A stretch of DNA of 64,000 nt from Colius striatus (Eukaryota; Chordata; Aves; Coliiformes; Coliidae): NCBI RefSeq assembly GCF_028858725.1, contig NC_084781.1, positions 5,278,513 to 5,342,512 of the forward strand, written 5' to 3'. The notes under the pieces are model-generated. The model saw nothing but the letters and a program-made list of their open reading frames with translations, had not been told where the DNA came from and ran no database searches. How positions within the stretch are numbered: the stretch's first letter is position 1; the number at the start of each line of letters is the position of its first letter. Made by a program: the position numbers and the translations under genes. Positions 8,501 to 23,500 of this stretch are shown in pieces.

Positions 8501-11500
8501 CTGATATCCAATCTAAACCTCCCCATGTGCAGCTTGAGGCCTTTTCTTCTTGTCCTTTGTAACTTGGGAAAAGAGACTGACCACCACCTTTCTAAAACCT
8601 CCTGCCAGGGAGTTGTAGAGAGTGGTTAAAAGTGGTAACTGTGGATGTTAGCTGGTTACCACTGCTGAGTGCCACCAAGGAAGGAGGCCTTCATACTTAA
8701 AGGGTTTCTGGTCTCGTCAGAGAAAGAATCCTCTTGGGTTTTTGCATTTACTGAAACAAGAGTGTCCAGTAGAGCATCCCAGCTCCAGTGGCATGAATGA
8801 GAGATGATTAGCCTTACCTTGGCATTGTGCAGTTCTCTCACTGTGGGGAAGCTGTGCTAAGTCCTTTCTTTCCTTGTGTTGCAGCTTTTCTCCCAAGCAG
8901 TTTCTGCATGTACACCACGGTGGTTGCCATGACTGGCTGGTATATGGACAAGACCTCTGTAGCAGTGCTGGGGGTGGCTGCTGGAGCCCTTCTGGGCTGG
9001 CCCTTCAGTGCAGCTCTTGGGTAAGGAGAGGAGGGCTCAGGAGTTTTGCACTTTGTCAAAGGTTTCTTGACTGGTTGGGGAGAGATGGAGAAAGGAACTG
9101 AGCTGCCAGCCTAGTGCAGGATCATTGCTACAAGTTTCCATAGCCTTATTTCTTTGCTTTTGAATGACTTAGGTCAGGAAGACATCCCGACCCGAGCATT
9201 CTGAGAGCAAAACCCAAGTTGGATGGCTGGAACAAGGAGTAGAAGCAGAGCCCACTGAAATGATGGTTCCCTTCCAGCTACTGCCTCACTTGCTTTAGAG
9301 GGGCATGAAAACCTGCAGTGAGGAAAGACAAAGTCTCAAGTTGACAACTTGGTCTCTCTTTTCAGCCTTCCTATTGCCTTTGACTTGCTGATACTGAAGC
9401 AGAAGTGGAAGAGTTTCCTAAACTGGTGTGTGGTGTCATTGATCCTCTTTTTGGTAAGCACCTGTAAGAATTCAAAGAGGGAATGGTTTGGGCTTGCAAT
9501 AGTAGGGGTGGGTTCCATTAAGAAAATCACATGGTGCTTTGTCACTTTTAATAACACATGCTTGCTTCCAGGTGCCCTTGGTAGTTGTGGACAGCTATTA
9601 CTATGGGAAGCTGGTAGTTGCGCCTCTGAACATTGTTTTATACAATGTCTTCACTTCTCACGGACCTGATCTCTATGGTGAGTTTAGCATAACAAGACAG
9701 GAAGGGAGTCGGCAGTTTTCTTGCCACTGTCTTGCAACAGTGACCCGCCAGGTCTCGATTGCCAATCTTTTTCTTGAGATACCCTAAAGAGAGAGCAGCC
9801 CACAAGCTCCCGAGGGCTGCGGTTCCAGACTTTTGCCATAAGATGTCTCTCTCGAGCTGGGAAGCTGCAGCCCATTGTTGCATTTGTCAGCGCTGTGGGT
9901 TAAGCATCTTTCCTTCAACTTCTGTATGCCTTGAGATATCTCAGAGTCACAGCAGAGAACTGTTAGTGGCAAACGTGTCAGAATGCTACGTGAATGTAGT
10001 GGGCATAAGTGATACCTGTGTTGCTTTTTCCTGTCTTTAGCAACCCTGTCTATCATGTATGAATGCCTCTCAATGAGCATGTCATTGTAGTGACCAAGTG
10101 TGTTTTTGCCTACTGTCCAGGAGTTACTTGGCTGTGTAACGCTCTGCTCTTCTCTCTTTTTCTTTCTCCTTTTTTGGGGTGTGGTTATTTTTATTGTTTT
10201 TTTTCAGACAATTCAGCCAGACTGAAAAGAAAATCTGAGAAAATCTCCTTTTTGTTAAAGCTGTGTGTCAGACCAGCTGACTTCCTTATTAGCAGTGTCC
10301 TTCAGGACAGCTCTGGGCCTTTAAGGATGTATCTGGACTGTGGAAGAGGTGTGCTTTGTGAAATGTCCTTCTTTCCCCAGTCTCAGGCTACTGAGTCAGA
10401 GACCAGACTAGAGAGAGCCACAGTTAATTTCTTCACTTTTCAGTAAAGCTAGTGATAATAGCTAAAGGCTTCCTAAACAAGCCTTGGTTGCTTGGACTTT
10501 GCTTTAGTAACTCCAGTGCCATGTTTCTGACATTACTGATGCAGCTCCTAATTCAATTTAGCTGTAGAAGCTGCAGAGGTTTGGGGGTTTTCTTGCTGCT
10601 TTTCAGTTGTCTGATTAATTTCAACATGGACCCTATTGAAGTGGCTCTGATTGCAGGAAATTGCTGCGGCATGTGACACGTGTCACAACAGTGCAGTGAT
10701 TAAAGCCCCCGCATGCCATTTACTGGCTGATTGAGCTAATCACAGAGAGTGGCAAATATGTGGAGAGGAACTGGCATTCCCTTATTGTTTGGGATTTAAA
10801 CATCCTGAAATGGGAGTCCAATAAGTGACAGTTGGGCTGGAATTACTTTCAGTTTACACCCTTCAAAGCTTGCAGCCAGCACCCAAATATGTCACATTAG
10901 GAGGCAGAGTTGGCTTGCTCTTGTTTGAAGCTGTACTGTAAGAACAAATTGAAGTAGGGACATTTTAGATAGTGTTGACTCTAAGGAGGTAGCAAAACTA
11001 GCATCTGAATGAATTTTAGTGTTGGAGTCTTTGTTGGGGTGAAGTATGAGTGTGAACTCTTTTTGGTTGTTCCTTTTTAGAACATGGAGTATACATCATC
11101 ACTCTGGCATTATGGTGATCACTTATTAGCGTTGTGTGATTTTGTGTTATTCCTCTGTTACTTCTCTGCAATTAGAAGGAATCCAATTGGAGTCCAGTTT
11201 CCTAGTTTTACAAGTTTCTGCCTCTACTTTCTTGCTGTGTAGGCTTTCTTAATGCAAAGGTGAGTTGTGTGTCACAGAACTCTGGTGGGCAAGGCTGTTG
11301 CAGTGGCCTTTGATTCATAAAGCAGTAGATGGGACATTGACAATGACCCACTGAAAAAGGAAGGAGAAAAACAATTTCTGAAAAGGAAGATAATGATTTT
11401 TCTTGGGCAGACATGATTGTGGGGCATTCTGATGCCTTTGTATGGCTTTTGGCCACTGTCCTGACAGTTTTATGGGTGGCTCATTCTGTGGGGCTGCATC

Positions 11501-14500
11501 CTCTGTCCAGCTGCAAGATCTTCTGTCCACATCCTTTCCAATCTTTGGTTCTAATTGGCTTGCAATGGGGAGAATTGATGTCTGCTGCTGGTTATCTCAA
11601 TCTGTGTCAGGCAGAGAAGAAACAAAACTGCTGCTATATCCAGATCTCACATATGTTTACGTGTTTACAAACTCTTGTTTCCTTTTCTTATCCTTTAGGT
11701 ACAGAACCCTGGTCCTTCTATTTCATCAATGGCTTTCTGAATTTCAATGTGGCATTTGTTTTGGCTCTGCTTGTGCTGCCACTGACTTGTCTCATGGAGT
11801 GTCTGCTTCAGAAATTTCATGGTAAGTGCAAGACAGCTGTGAGATCCAAGCACAACCAGCCTGTATCTCCACCTTGTTACTGAAGCTGCCAAAGAGCAGC
11901 TTTCCTTTACTGTAAGAGAAACTTGCACCTACTTACACGGTGTCTGCAAATGGGCAGAAATGTGTTTTTCACTTTAAGGATGATTCCTGTGTTCTCTGCC
12001 TCAATGTGGGTTATCAAGGCTGAACTATCCATACCCAGAGTAAGCTTAACAAGTTGTGTGGTACACAACCTTTGGCCACACATGCAAATACATTAGCAAT
12101 AGCCCCATCAGGAGAGAAACTATGTCCCATCGTTGTTTCCATCTTACTGGCATCTGGCAGTGGTAGCCTTTAGAGCCACTTGAGGAACTTTTGCTTTTTA
12201 TACCACTACCAGAATGTTTTCTGCAGCAGCTTGAGAGAACAGTTTGGTTTTTTTTGATTGTTGGGGTTGAGCCTACAATAGACAACCTCTGCTGCTACTG
12301 TCTGTGTTGGGATTGAACCTGGACTCTTCTTTGCACTCTGAAAGACACTCTTCAACTCAGAGAACTGAGCCCTGGCAGGAAAGGGTCTTGCTGCTCCATG
12401 CTTTGGGAAGTGTCCCTATAGGATGGATATACTGAGAGTAGAGAAACGAGGAACCAGAATATTCTCTGCTTCACCTTGGGCTTTCTCTTAAATAAAATGA
12501 CCTGGGTTTAAACACATGGTATTTGGCAAGTGACTCTGGAAAAGAAAAGGGTGTTGAGGAAGTGCGAAGATACATTAAGCAGCAGCAGCCTTCAGATTCA
12601 TCAGTCCACTTAGTGCTTTGCTCTCAGATTTTTTTACTAAGTACAAGAAACAGTAACATCATAAACCTTGCTGAAAATGTGTGTTAATGGGTATTTGCTT
12701 ATATCTGTTCCTTGTATATGACTGACATACTGTCAGAAACCAGTAAAAGCTCAGTAGGAGATCCTGTACATGCAAGATTTCCTGCTGTTCTCTGGTGTTC
12801 GGGTACTTAACAGCAGGAGCAATTCTGCCAAGTGCTTTGTTCTTATGTCTGTGAAATGCTGTTAGCTTAATTGCTTAACTCTGCTGTTGGGAGTAGCAAG
12901 GGGGCAGAAAAGGGACTGAAAATTGTCAGGCACCAAAGAACCCTCCTCAGTGTGACTCGAATTCAGGGTAATTGTTGTTATTTTTGAATCAGTTATTTCC
13001 TCTGTTAAGCAGAAGGTGCCTGAGAGAGCTCTCATGCTGTTATTTTTGTAATGAAGCAATGAAGGTTATGAAAACTTCAGTTGCTAAACAACCATTTATA
13101 AGTGGAAGAGTAGGTCCAGAGGAGATCCTTGCTGATCTTTGTATGCACAGCATAATACACAGCAGGAAATCCAGTACTTCTGACTACCAGTTTAGACATG
13201 TCAGTTCTTGATACCAATTGAGTAACACAGTCCCTTATTTTCTGCTTTTGGTCTTCTAAAGTCTGTTGAAATTGTTAAGTGTTGTAGGAATCTGCAAAAA
13301 TTCCCTGAGCAAAATTCAGTACTGACTGTTTGGACATGTTACCTGGATTTTAGCAACCCTGCTGCTCCTGTTTCTGTCCAAAGGCAATGGTTTGGGCCTG
13401 AAGAATGGGCTTTTGAATGTGAGAGAGAGATGATTGTGCCAGAAGGGGTGTAGGATAAACGCCTCATTCTTACATTACATCTTTGCTGAGTGTTTGTTTG
13501 TTTCAGTTCAGAATCTGGGCCGTCCCTACTGGCTGACACTAGCTCCTATGTACATTTGGATCATGATTTTCTTCAGTCAGGCCCACAAAGAAGAGAGGTT
13601 TCTTTTCCCCATCTACCCCCTCATCTGTCTCTGTGGTGCAGTGGCTCTTTCTGCTCTTCAAGTAAGTTTTATTGGAACACATTTTTTTTGTGAATATGGG
13701 CTCTTGCCTTCAGGAATCCTGACTGTGATCTGGCTCCTTTAACTTGGCTTTCCAAAGTTTACAAACATCTGCAGAATATCCATGTCTGTGACACAATCTG
13801 CAGTGATTACAGGACTGTCCTATGCATAACTTCTGGTCATCATCTTTAATCTGTTAGCTGGTACAGTTTTTGCTTTTGAACCACGTTTCATGGGTAGATG
13901 TTGAGACTCTGGAAGCAAAATGCTTGTCTAGGATTGTATGAAGTGATAAGTGGTTGTGAATATTTCCTTGCTACTAGTCACTTCATGATGACTTTGAGTT
14001 GTTTTCTCATCCCAAGCAGAATTTCTGGTGAGAAGCACTTGTGATGTTGTAGTGCCAATGCAGCAGAACGTCCACAAGATGTCACAAGCGTTAGTAACTT
14101 GCCTGTAGCAGTTTGCCTCCTTTGTCTGCTGTTAAGCAAGCTTAAAGGGGCAGGAATGTGTGTGTGTAAGAAATATATTTTGTTGTATCCTAGTAGGAAT
14201 CCTTCACTGATTTGCAAAAGGAGAAATGATTTTGTTTAGCCACTGGGAAGTTGTGTTGGGTATTTGGAAGAGCCAAAAGTTGGATGTTGAGTAAATATCA
14301 CTTGAAACACTTCATAGACTAAAGCTTTAGTAGAGATTGCTGTAAACGTTCCCAAACCTCAAAATTATTCCTCTTTCCCCTGTTAAAGAGGTACAGGAAT
14401 GCAGTCACTTACCCTTGTTAGAGCCTGTTCCAGCAGCTTGACCTCATTCTGCCGTTACTCCTCTGTCCCGATGTGCAACACTATTGGCTGTCCCCATCCC

Positions 14501-17500
14501 GATCTCCCCTCCAGCATTGCCTGCACCCCTCAAGTCACTCTCACTCTTCCCCTGCTCAGATGCCATTTTGCCTGTTGGTCTCCCATGACCACTGGTGCTT
14601 TGCAGTACTGAGCTGGAGCACTCCAAATGAATTTCAGTATTTGCATTTGAGCTCTGTGATGTCAGCAGCTTTATGGCCCTGACTGAGTGTTGTGATGTGC
14701 TATCAGAACATTCATCAGAGGACAATGCTTTAGGACTTTTGTCAAATATGGCTTCAGGAAAATCTAGCTTATGTTTCTGTCTTGCATATTTTAACACCCT
14801 CTGATGATATTTTGTCCAATATTTAGTATCCATATGAGAATTTAGAACCGATTGCCCACTGCTCCCCAAGCCATGGGGATCAGGATGTTATGAGAACAAT
14901 GAAAACAAGACAAGAGGAATGGAAACCACATGAGGATGGGAAGTGAATAATCACTCCTGCAGAAAGGCAGAGCAGAAGAGAGGGCCTGAGCCAAGTATTG
15001 GATAGAGTTTCTCTGGGGTATTCCCAGAAAGGCCCTTAAATTAGGAAAAACCTAAAAAGCTCCTCTTTTAATGATCTCAAAATGAGTTGTGTTTAAAGGT
15101 GGATACAGAATGTGCCATGTGTTTTTTCATCCACCTCAAAGCTGTAGTTTGTGCAGGCAGGGTAAACAATCATGGGTCACTCAGTAAATCTGGGTCATGA
15201 AACTTTGGTTAGAGAGGAAATCAGCCCAGCATTGAAAATGAGATCTGTCTACATAGGGAGGTTCTACAGAAGTGTCTGAAAGGGATGCTTGCTGCTGATT
15301 CGCTTGGAAACAGCTGAGCTGGAGTCTGGGTAGAAAGCACTTTATAGGTTGACTAGAGGCTTTTCTAGAGAAGAGCTGAAAGTATCTTTAAACACCCTAG
15401 ATTATCAGTTAAGAAACGTGACTGGACCGCGTGAGTTTCTGTGCACTTGTTGTGCGTCTGTGTGAAAAATGGAGACCAAAGATCTGGTGGGCTGTAAGGT
15501 CCTGATGAAAAATGAAGTTTTGCTAAACATGTCAGAGTTTGAGTAATTTTATATTGTCTTTTCTTTTTATCCTTTCTCAGAAGTGCTACCACTTCATATT
15601 CCAGCGCTACCGCCTGGAGCACTACACAGTCTCTTCCAACTGGCTGGCTCTGGGCACCGTCTTTCTCTTTGGCCTTTTGTCGTTGTCACGCTCTGTTGCC
15701 TTATTCAGAGGTTGGTATTTTAGACTTGTTTTGTGCTTTCCTGGGGATTGGTCTTGGCAAGTCTTAAGGTCTGAGAAGGTTATGCTGCTTTGGCTGTAGC
15801 AGCACAGTAGAATGAAGGGAACAAAAATTGGATGTCATTGCTGCAGAGAAAGGTGGAAGTTCTCGTGGTCAGCATGAATGAGTGATTATATGTGTGTGTC
15901 TATGTGCACATTGATACTTGTGTGTATGAATGTATGTATGTATTCATGTATCACTAGAATTACATCAGTCTGCTGCCCTTTGCTTCCACCCAGTACAGCT
16001 CTACTGGTATAAAACCTGCACCCAGACTGATTAAAGCAGATATTTTAACTTTCAAACATGTGATCCTACTTGAAAAAGCATTGTTGCTTGTCAAACTTGT
16101 AATTAGCTGCCCGTGTTCTTAGCAGTGATGGATTAGATATGGTCCTTAAGTGGATATTAGATATGGTCCTTTCTTGAATCAGAGCCATGCAGTGAACCTT
16201 CTCACCTCATCAATATTTTTTGGCTTGATAGTAGTCAGTCAGGACAGGAGAATGTAAATAAAGGTGGCAGGGTACAAGCAATTCTAAAAGGAGAGGGAGC
16301 TTTGGAATCCAGCCACTTGTTAGCAGAGACCAATTAATTTATTCCGTTCTATCAGTTAAAAAGTTGTGTGTGAACAGTTTTTTTTGTAGTCTTTCAAAAG
16401 TAGTCGTGCAAACATCATCTATTTCACCTTACTTACAACTGTCTGCCTTCTGTAGGCTACCATGGGCCCCTGGACCTGTACCCAGAGTTTCATCGGATTG
16501 CTACTGACCCAAGTATTCACACTGTGCCAGAGGGGAGACCAGTTAATGTCTGTGTGGGAAAGGAGTGGCACAGATTCCCAAGCAGCTTTCTTCTGCCAGA
16601 GAAGTAAGTTGTTTAACATAAAATGGACAATTTAGTGAAATTCATAAGGAGAAGCACATCTGATAAGGAGTATTTATGGGAGTAACCATCAAGACCTTGT
16701 ATCTCTGTTGACACCAGCACATATAAAACAAAGGATTCTGAAGTTTGTTGTCAGCAGATTATGTTGGCCAACAGTTACTGAAATTTTGCAGCATGACTGC
16801 TCCTCTAGCAGGGCTGTCTACTCTCAGGAGTGAAACACCTTGCTTATGCTTTTGGTTTTCTCCACATAGTACGTTACTAGCTCCTGCATTTTCCTGCTGA
16901 GCTTTCTGACACGGTTCTCTGCAGTTGGCAGCTCCAGTTCATCGTGTCAGAATTCAGGGGCCAGTTACCAAAGCCATTTGCCAAGGGACCAATGGCCACA
17001 CGGATCATTCCCACTGACATGAACGACCAAAACAAGGAAGAGCCATCTCGATATGTAAGGATGATATTCCTGTTTTCTTTCCCTTACCTTCCTGTATAAT
17101 TTGTGTCAGTGTAATGCCTACGATTGGGTCTCCTGGTTTTGTTTCATGGGGACCATCCAAGATACAGAACAAAAATGGGATCTCTGCAGCACTTGGAAAT
17201 TTCCCTTTCCATAAAAGTGAGTGGTTTCTGTTGGCATTTCATCTGTTTTTCATTTCATTACACTCACATGTAATGGACCATGTCTCTGGTTTACACGAGT
17301 GAGTTTATACTGGCTAAAGACAGTGGACAAGGCTTTTTTATGTGGCTCATGACTTTGGCCTATTAGAAGTTCATTGTACCAGCACTTGTGATCTGCTCAC
17401 AGAGTGGATGGAAGGTGGTACTGTAACACAGGAGCAAACTGTAAAGCTCGTAAAAGCAAGAATCATTCTTCTGGGTTAAAGCTCACTTATTTTGAGCCTC

Positions 17501-20500
17501 GTGATGTAGTTACTGGAAATGGGAAGGAGGCGTGTTCCCACCTGAGAGAAGCTGTCTGCTGCAGTGCATTTCATTTATGAAATCTTTAACTGTGGCATAT
17601 TTTTAGCACAGACAGCTGGCTGGTTCACAGCCTGTGACTAATGGAGCAAAATACACTTTTGTTTTGTGATTATTTCTTAATCACTCTACAATTTGATTGT
17701 TTCTCGTGCAGGCAAAAAGACCTGGGACAGTAGAAATTAACTGCTAAATATGGATTTTAAAAGGGGTTTTGAAACTTTGACTTCTGACCTGCTAATAACA
17801 TCAAAAGAGCAAGTTTCTGAAGTAAGCTTATAGAATCATAGAATGGTAGGGGTTGGAAGGGACCAAAGGGATCAGAACACTTGGATGTAAAAGCCTTCAC
17901 AAGAGGCCTCAGCTGACAAAACCTAGTGTCAGCAAAATACCTAAGTACAGAGGTAATGCCTGGTAGAACTTGCTTTGCTCCAGTGGCTGAAAACCATGAT
18001 GCCAGCAAAAGCTCCACCTTGCTGGTCTACACTGCATCTGTGAGGGGCTCATTTTTCTAGTGTATTGTAATGATACACCTACCCTGGTACAATTTAAACA
18101 TGTCTTGGGGATTTTTTCTCTTCTGAAAATGTAATTTAGATCACTTACAGACAAATAGAACTTCATCAAGAGGAGATCAGCCCTTATGGGTAATCTGTTT
18201 TCTCCTCTAGATCTCTCACTCTCAATATGGAGATTTCTACACAATGTAGCCTCTTGGTGGGCTGTCTTGTATGAACCTTATCTCACGTCTGATGATTATT
18301 ATTAAAAGGGAAGTTTGTCCTGATAGGAACTCAAGTCTTTTTTTTTTAGGTAACTGACAATTTGCACTTGTCAGAGTTTTCATTTTTCAGCAGCTCAAGT
18401 GCCCATGTGTCAGGGTACCTGTGAGGAGTGGGGAGACAAGGGCAGGAGGTGGAGCCCGTTAGCCATAAAGGACACAGGGAATTCATGTAAACGAATAGTA
18501 CAGCCTGTTCATATCCAAAAGGGCTCTCTCCAGCAGGAAGGGAAATGTTGCATAACACAAGTCTTCCGAGGACATTGCCTGCAGCTCATTTAACTGGAGG
18601 TCACACACGTCATTCATTTCTGGGATGTTGCTTCCTCGAATGCATTTTCATAATTTGGCAGAGCGTTGCCAAACATTTTGGTCAAGGCAGAGCAATTACT
18701 TGCGTCACAGGCAGCTGATAAAGGCATGACTGTGCTGATACCAAGTCCAGAGGTGCAAAGTGGTGTCTTTCTGCTGCAAGTGAGGCAGTGGAAGTCATCA
18801 GTGCTACAGAACAGGTTATTCATGCACTGTAATTTGTGCCAGACAAGCTTACTCTACTGGAACTACTTACTGTTTTCTATGACTCTACATAAGCCCTGCC
18901 ATGAGGTGACAAGGCCAACACCATGAAGCTTGCAGAGTTAACAGGTTGTGAAGGTGATGTGATCCTCGTGGGTAACCCATATGTGGTATTTACTGTAGTG
19001 ATAGGAGTAGTAGATCACTCAAAATGAGAGGGTGTGCTGGAAACTGCAAAGATCTCAGAGTTCTGGTCAGTGATTTGCAGGGGAGAAAGAAATGGGCAGT
19101 AGGCTAATTAACAAATTGTGTGTGAGAAAGTAGGTAATTGGAATTCAAAGTGATTTTGACAACTTGAAGAAAGAGTGGAGAAAAAAGGATGAAATTTATT
19201 ACAGACAGTGCACTAGACAGAAATAATTCAGTGAATTCATGAAGGTTGAAGAACAACCAGTTAGTCACAAGTCCTTCAGGAAGGGATCCTTGAGTCCCTG
19301 AAGGAATACAACTTAGCAATGCCATGCTGCTGTATAAAGAGATGAACACCACAGAGGTTTATATGCAGAGGAGCATGTTGTGCAATTGCTTTGCTGCTCT
19401 GCATTGGAAAGTCTTTTGCTGAAGTGTTGCAGCCTGATTTGGGCACTGCATTCAGGATAGATGTGTCTAGTTGAAGACCCACAAGAATGATCAGAGAAGT
19501 AGAAAACGTTACCATAGAGTGAAACAGGATTGTAGAGAAGACAAGAGCCATCTCCAGATAACAGAACACTTGTATATAAAAACATCACAGAGAAAATGAT
19601 GTTTTCCTTGTTCATGATGTAAACCAAGTGGTAACAGGCGTGTACTGAGACAGAAGATTCAGTGTAGACATCAGAAAACCTTTCTAACAATAAAGACAGT
19701 GAAGTCTTTTGCCTAGGGAGCTTGTGGACTCAGCATTGTAATAAGTCTTTGTTAGCTAGTTAGACAACCACCAGGAAAAACATCAACGAGATTGGTTCTG
19801 CCATCTCAGATTCCCCACTGTGACTTGGCAGTTCCTCAGTCAGAGAGCTGGCAGTGGTACTTCCTCAGAGAATGACCCTAGTACTCTCCTCCTTTGAGCA
19901 AGGCAGTAGTGGTTAAGCTCATCTTCCCCCATAAAGGTTTTACCTGAAAACATTCAAAAGGTTTTACTATGTGTCCTGCATGAAGCATTTATTCTGTTGC
20001 TAGAAACTGGACGTTAAATTATCTCCTGTATAAATGAACACATACAACCAGGAGCCAACAAGAAATAAGAATGTCTGTTTTTCTGCAGATTGATATTTCC
20101 AAATGTCACTATCTAGTGGACTTGGATACAGCAGCTGAAACCCCAAGGGAGCCAAGATATTCCTCCAATAAGGAAGAGTGGGTAACCATTGCCTACAAGC
20201 CGTTCCTAGATGCTTCCAGGTATGCTTTACACATCTGAGAGGGAGGGAGGGAGACTGACAGGCCTGTGTGCTAATTTGGTTCAATTATCTGCTTGCAAAA
20301 ATAGCTATAAAACAGGAAGGAAAGATACATTGGCAAATGCCAACTTGAAATGCAGTTTCTAGTAAAGACAACCTGGTGGCTACAGTGGGACCTTTGTCAA
20401 ACTCGTACTTGCAATGTTTCTGGTCTGGGTTGCTTTAGAGGGGGAAGACAGCTGAGGAGGAGGAATGCCTTTTGTTTTGCTTTCTAAAGAAATGAAGTGT

Positions 20501-23500
20501 TTGTCATCTCCTCCCAACAGACTTTTCATCTGGCTGTCTTGTTTCAGCCAAATTCAAGACAGGTGTAAGTCAGTCTCAAAGAACATGAGCTCTTACAAAT
20601 TGTATGGAGCTGACAGAGGAAGGAGGCAGAGTGAAAAGTCAGCAAGGTCACACCTCTGTTAGGCATCACAGAATCCATGCAAGAGGCCTCTGTTAGAATC
20701 CATTCTTCATTAGTTCTGCTCCTCACTGAACAACTTGCTTGTGTGTCTGAATGGGAATTTCTGTGAGGAGCAGAGATTGGAATTGCTCTCCCCAGGCTAA
20801 CAGGGGCTGGAATCAGTGTTGTCAAACTGAGAATGTTGTTAATGTGTTCATGCAAACACAGAAACCCTCAGCTGTAAAAGAATGGTTATTAGTCATGTAA
20901 GGCTCTGGTCATGTAGCTGCCATAACAGGACAGAGAAGCTGACTGGAAAAGTCCCTGTAAAACTCTAACACGCAGTTCAGTGCCCTCCTATTTTCTATGT
21001 GAGACCTTATTACTTCCTAGTAATAGGATCCTCCAGGGATGGGGGCTGGCAAAAGCAGCTGAACAGTGAGAAAGAGCAACTCCCAGGAGTGCTCTAATGT
21101 TCCCAGCTTGCTGACACAAACAAGTTTTCTTGGCAAAGTTTTTCATGAACTATGTTTTCTGAGAGACCTGCTGTTACATTCAGTCAGGACTTTAGGAAGT
21201 GAGAAAGAGATGGCCAATGAGTCTTACTAATGAGGCAACAGAACCATCTTCATAAGAGTTGTGAGAAGGATTCCTTGTGCAGAGCATATACCCATGAATG
21301 TGCATTTCTGCTTTGAAGACACATTAATGTGGTTTTAAAGATGGATTATCTTGCTATCCTCTGCTGAACAGCCAAGCTTTGATTGTTTGGATGTGATCTG
21401 AAGTCTTTCGAAGTCAATCAGAGGCATTGAGCCAGGTCTAAATGAGCCTTTAAGACACCTTGGGTTAACCATAGGGTTGCTTTCAGACATAGCAGCTGTT
21501 TGTTGCAGAGGTGCTAGCTTACCTAATTATTCTGATATGGCTGTACATCTCACAGACTTCTCCAGAGTGTCCTGGATTCTCTGTGGCTTCTTTCCACTTT
21601 TATTCCTTTCTCCTGTACTTGGGCTGATGTTTGGTAGAGAGGGAATTGGTCTGTCTGATGAGTACTTTTGAATTACTGCACTTTCAGCCCTCACCCATAG
21701 TGTCTGAACTCTTGATCAAAGCTCATGAGAGAGCACTGCTCTCTCTTCTGAACCCATTTTGTATCCTCTTAGAGGCTGTGCCCTGCTAAATACAGACCAG
21801 CATCTGTCTAGCAGCAATAGCACAGAATAGAGTCTGCTGCTTTTGTGGGGAGATAGTTGAATCTGCAACTGTAGACAGCTTACCACAGGACAGACACAAG
21901 TGTTTTTGAATCCACCACTTTCACCCAGGCTTCTTTTGTTCATTCCTAACTTGGCTGGGGATTTTTCCTGTGAGGTGTGTTTGCATCTGATACCATCACA
22001 ATCCAGGCCCTACTGCAGCCTGCTATGCTGACTGGAATCTGTAAGGAGTTAAACTGGACCCAAACATATAGCTCAGTACTGAACTGAGTCTTTGTCACTC
22101 TTCACTGCTTTACTGCTGTTTCTGTGTTGAGTTGCTCGATGACAATTTTCTGCCTTCTTTTTTCCCTTCCTTATTAGGAGAAATTGATAGGATTAAAGGT
22201 TTCCCTATTTACAGCTAAAGCTCTGTGTCCTGCCAAGTATAAGTACCTGGCTGGCTTCTCAAGAATTTGGCTGGAAATACACAGGTAGCTGTGGTGTTGC
22301 AGCTCTCTGCTTCTGGGGAAGATGCTATTGAAGTGCTTCCTGCCAGACTGAGGCTGGTGACTTATTCCCAAGTGAAAACCTGTGCAATCATTTCAGTTTG
22401 ATATATGATAATGTGTATTGCATTCATATAATCTGAACTCCAGATAGATTCCCAAACTGTGTTTCTTGTTATCTAGCACTGTCGCATTAGTGGGAGTCTG
22501 GAACAGAAGAGGGTTTGCAGAGCATGTCCCAGGAGGATGTCAGGCAATCAGATCCTTAGCTCTGCTGATATTGCCTGTCAGCCTCCTCTGCTCCTGTTTT
22601 TGTGCTGCATGGAAATTCTCCAGTGCTGTTCCTTATCAAGACCTCACAGCTGGAGCAGAGAGGAGATGCATTTCCTTTGCCAGTGGAAAAGGCCAGGTTG
22701 CCATAGCAGCAGGTCTGATTTCCATCCCTGCTGTTAGTACCTCCAGAGCTCTCTCAGTCTGGGCAGTGAGCTCTGTCCCTTCATCAGTCAGCAGGTGGGG
22801 CAGCTCGAGTGCACAGTGGCCGGGAAAGACTAGAAGGGCAAGTGCTTAGCTGAGGGGGGTATCATTGATGCTGAGGGACGAGAGAACCAGCAGTGTCTGC
22901 CCATCTTGTCAGACTGCTTGTCTGCCAGATCCTCTGTCCTCTCTGAAGAAAAACAGTAAGTCAGGAACTGTGGCCTGAATAGCAGGGCTAGTGCAAAGCA
23001 GTGGCCACAGCTTCCCAGGACAACTCATGGCACACTGAAAAGCAGAAATTAAACCCTGCAAGGTCTGATTTGCACCGGTTTTGGCAGTGTGTGATTTCAA
23101 AGTTTAAAATGGGATACTACAGGCAAGATCAATCCCTGTTTTGTCAGTCCACTCACAACAGCATGAGCAAGGCAAATCTCAGAAAGGCTTTTTGCATTGC
23201 CTGCTTTGCAATACTTGTCATATGTTTTTAATTTCTGTAATTTGGCCCTTGGAGAAGAGATAAGGTGGATGAGTGATTGAGGGGCTCAGCTGGAACTTGG
23301 TGCTTCCATGGCTCGGTCCAGGTCTCTTAAACCCTCCCTGTTTGCCATTTGGACCAAAAGTTTGCTAGTTCCCCACTTATCTCCATGAATTTTTTGGCAA
23401 TGAATGAAAGAGTGAGGAGCTTCAGCTTCATAATAGTGGTGTCAGGTAAATACCTTTGCATTGTTTTGCATCCAAGTGTTGGAATTTTGTTACAACTTCC

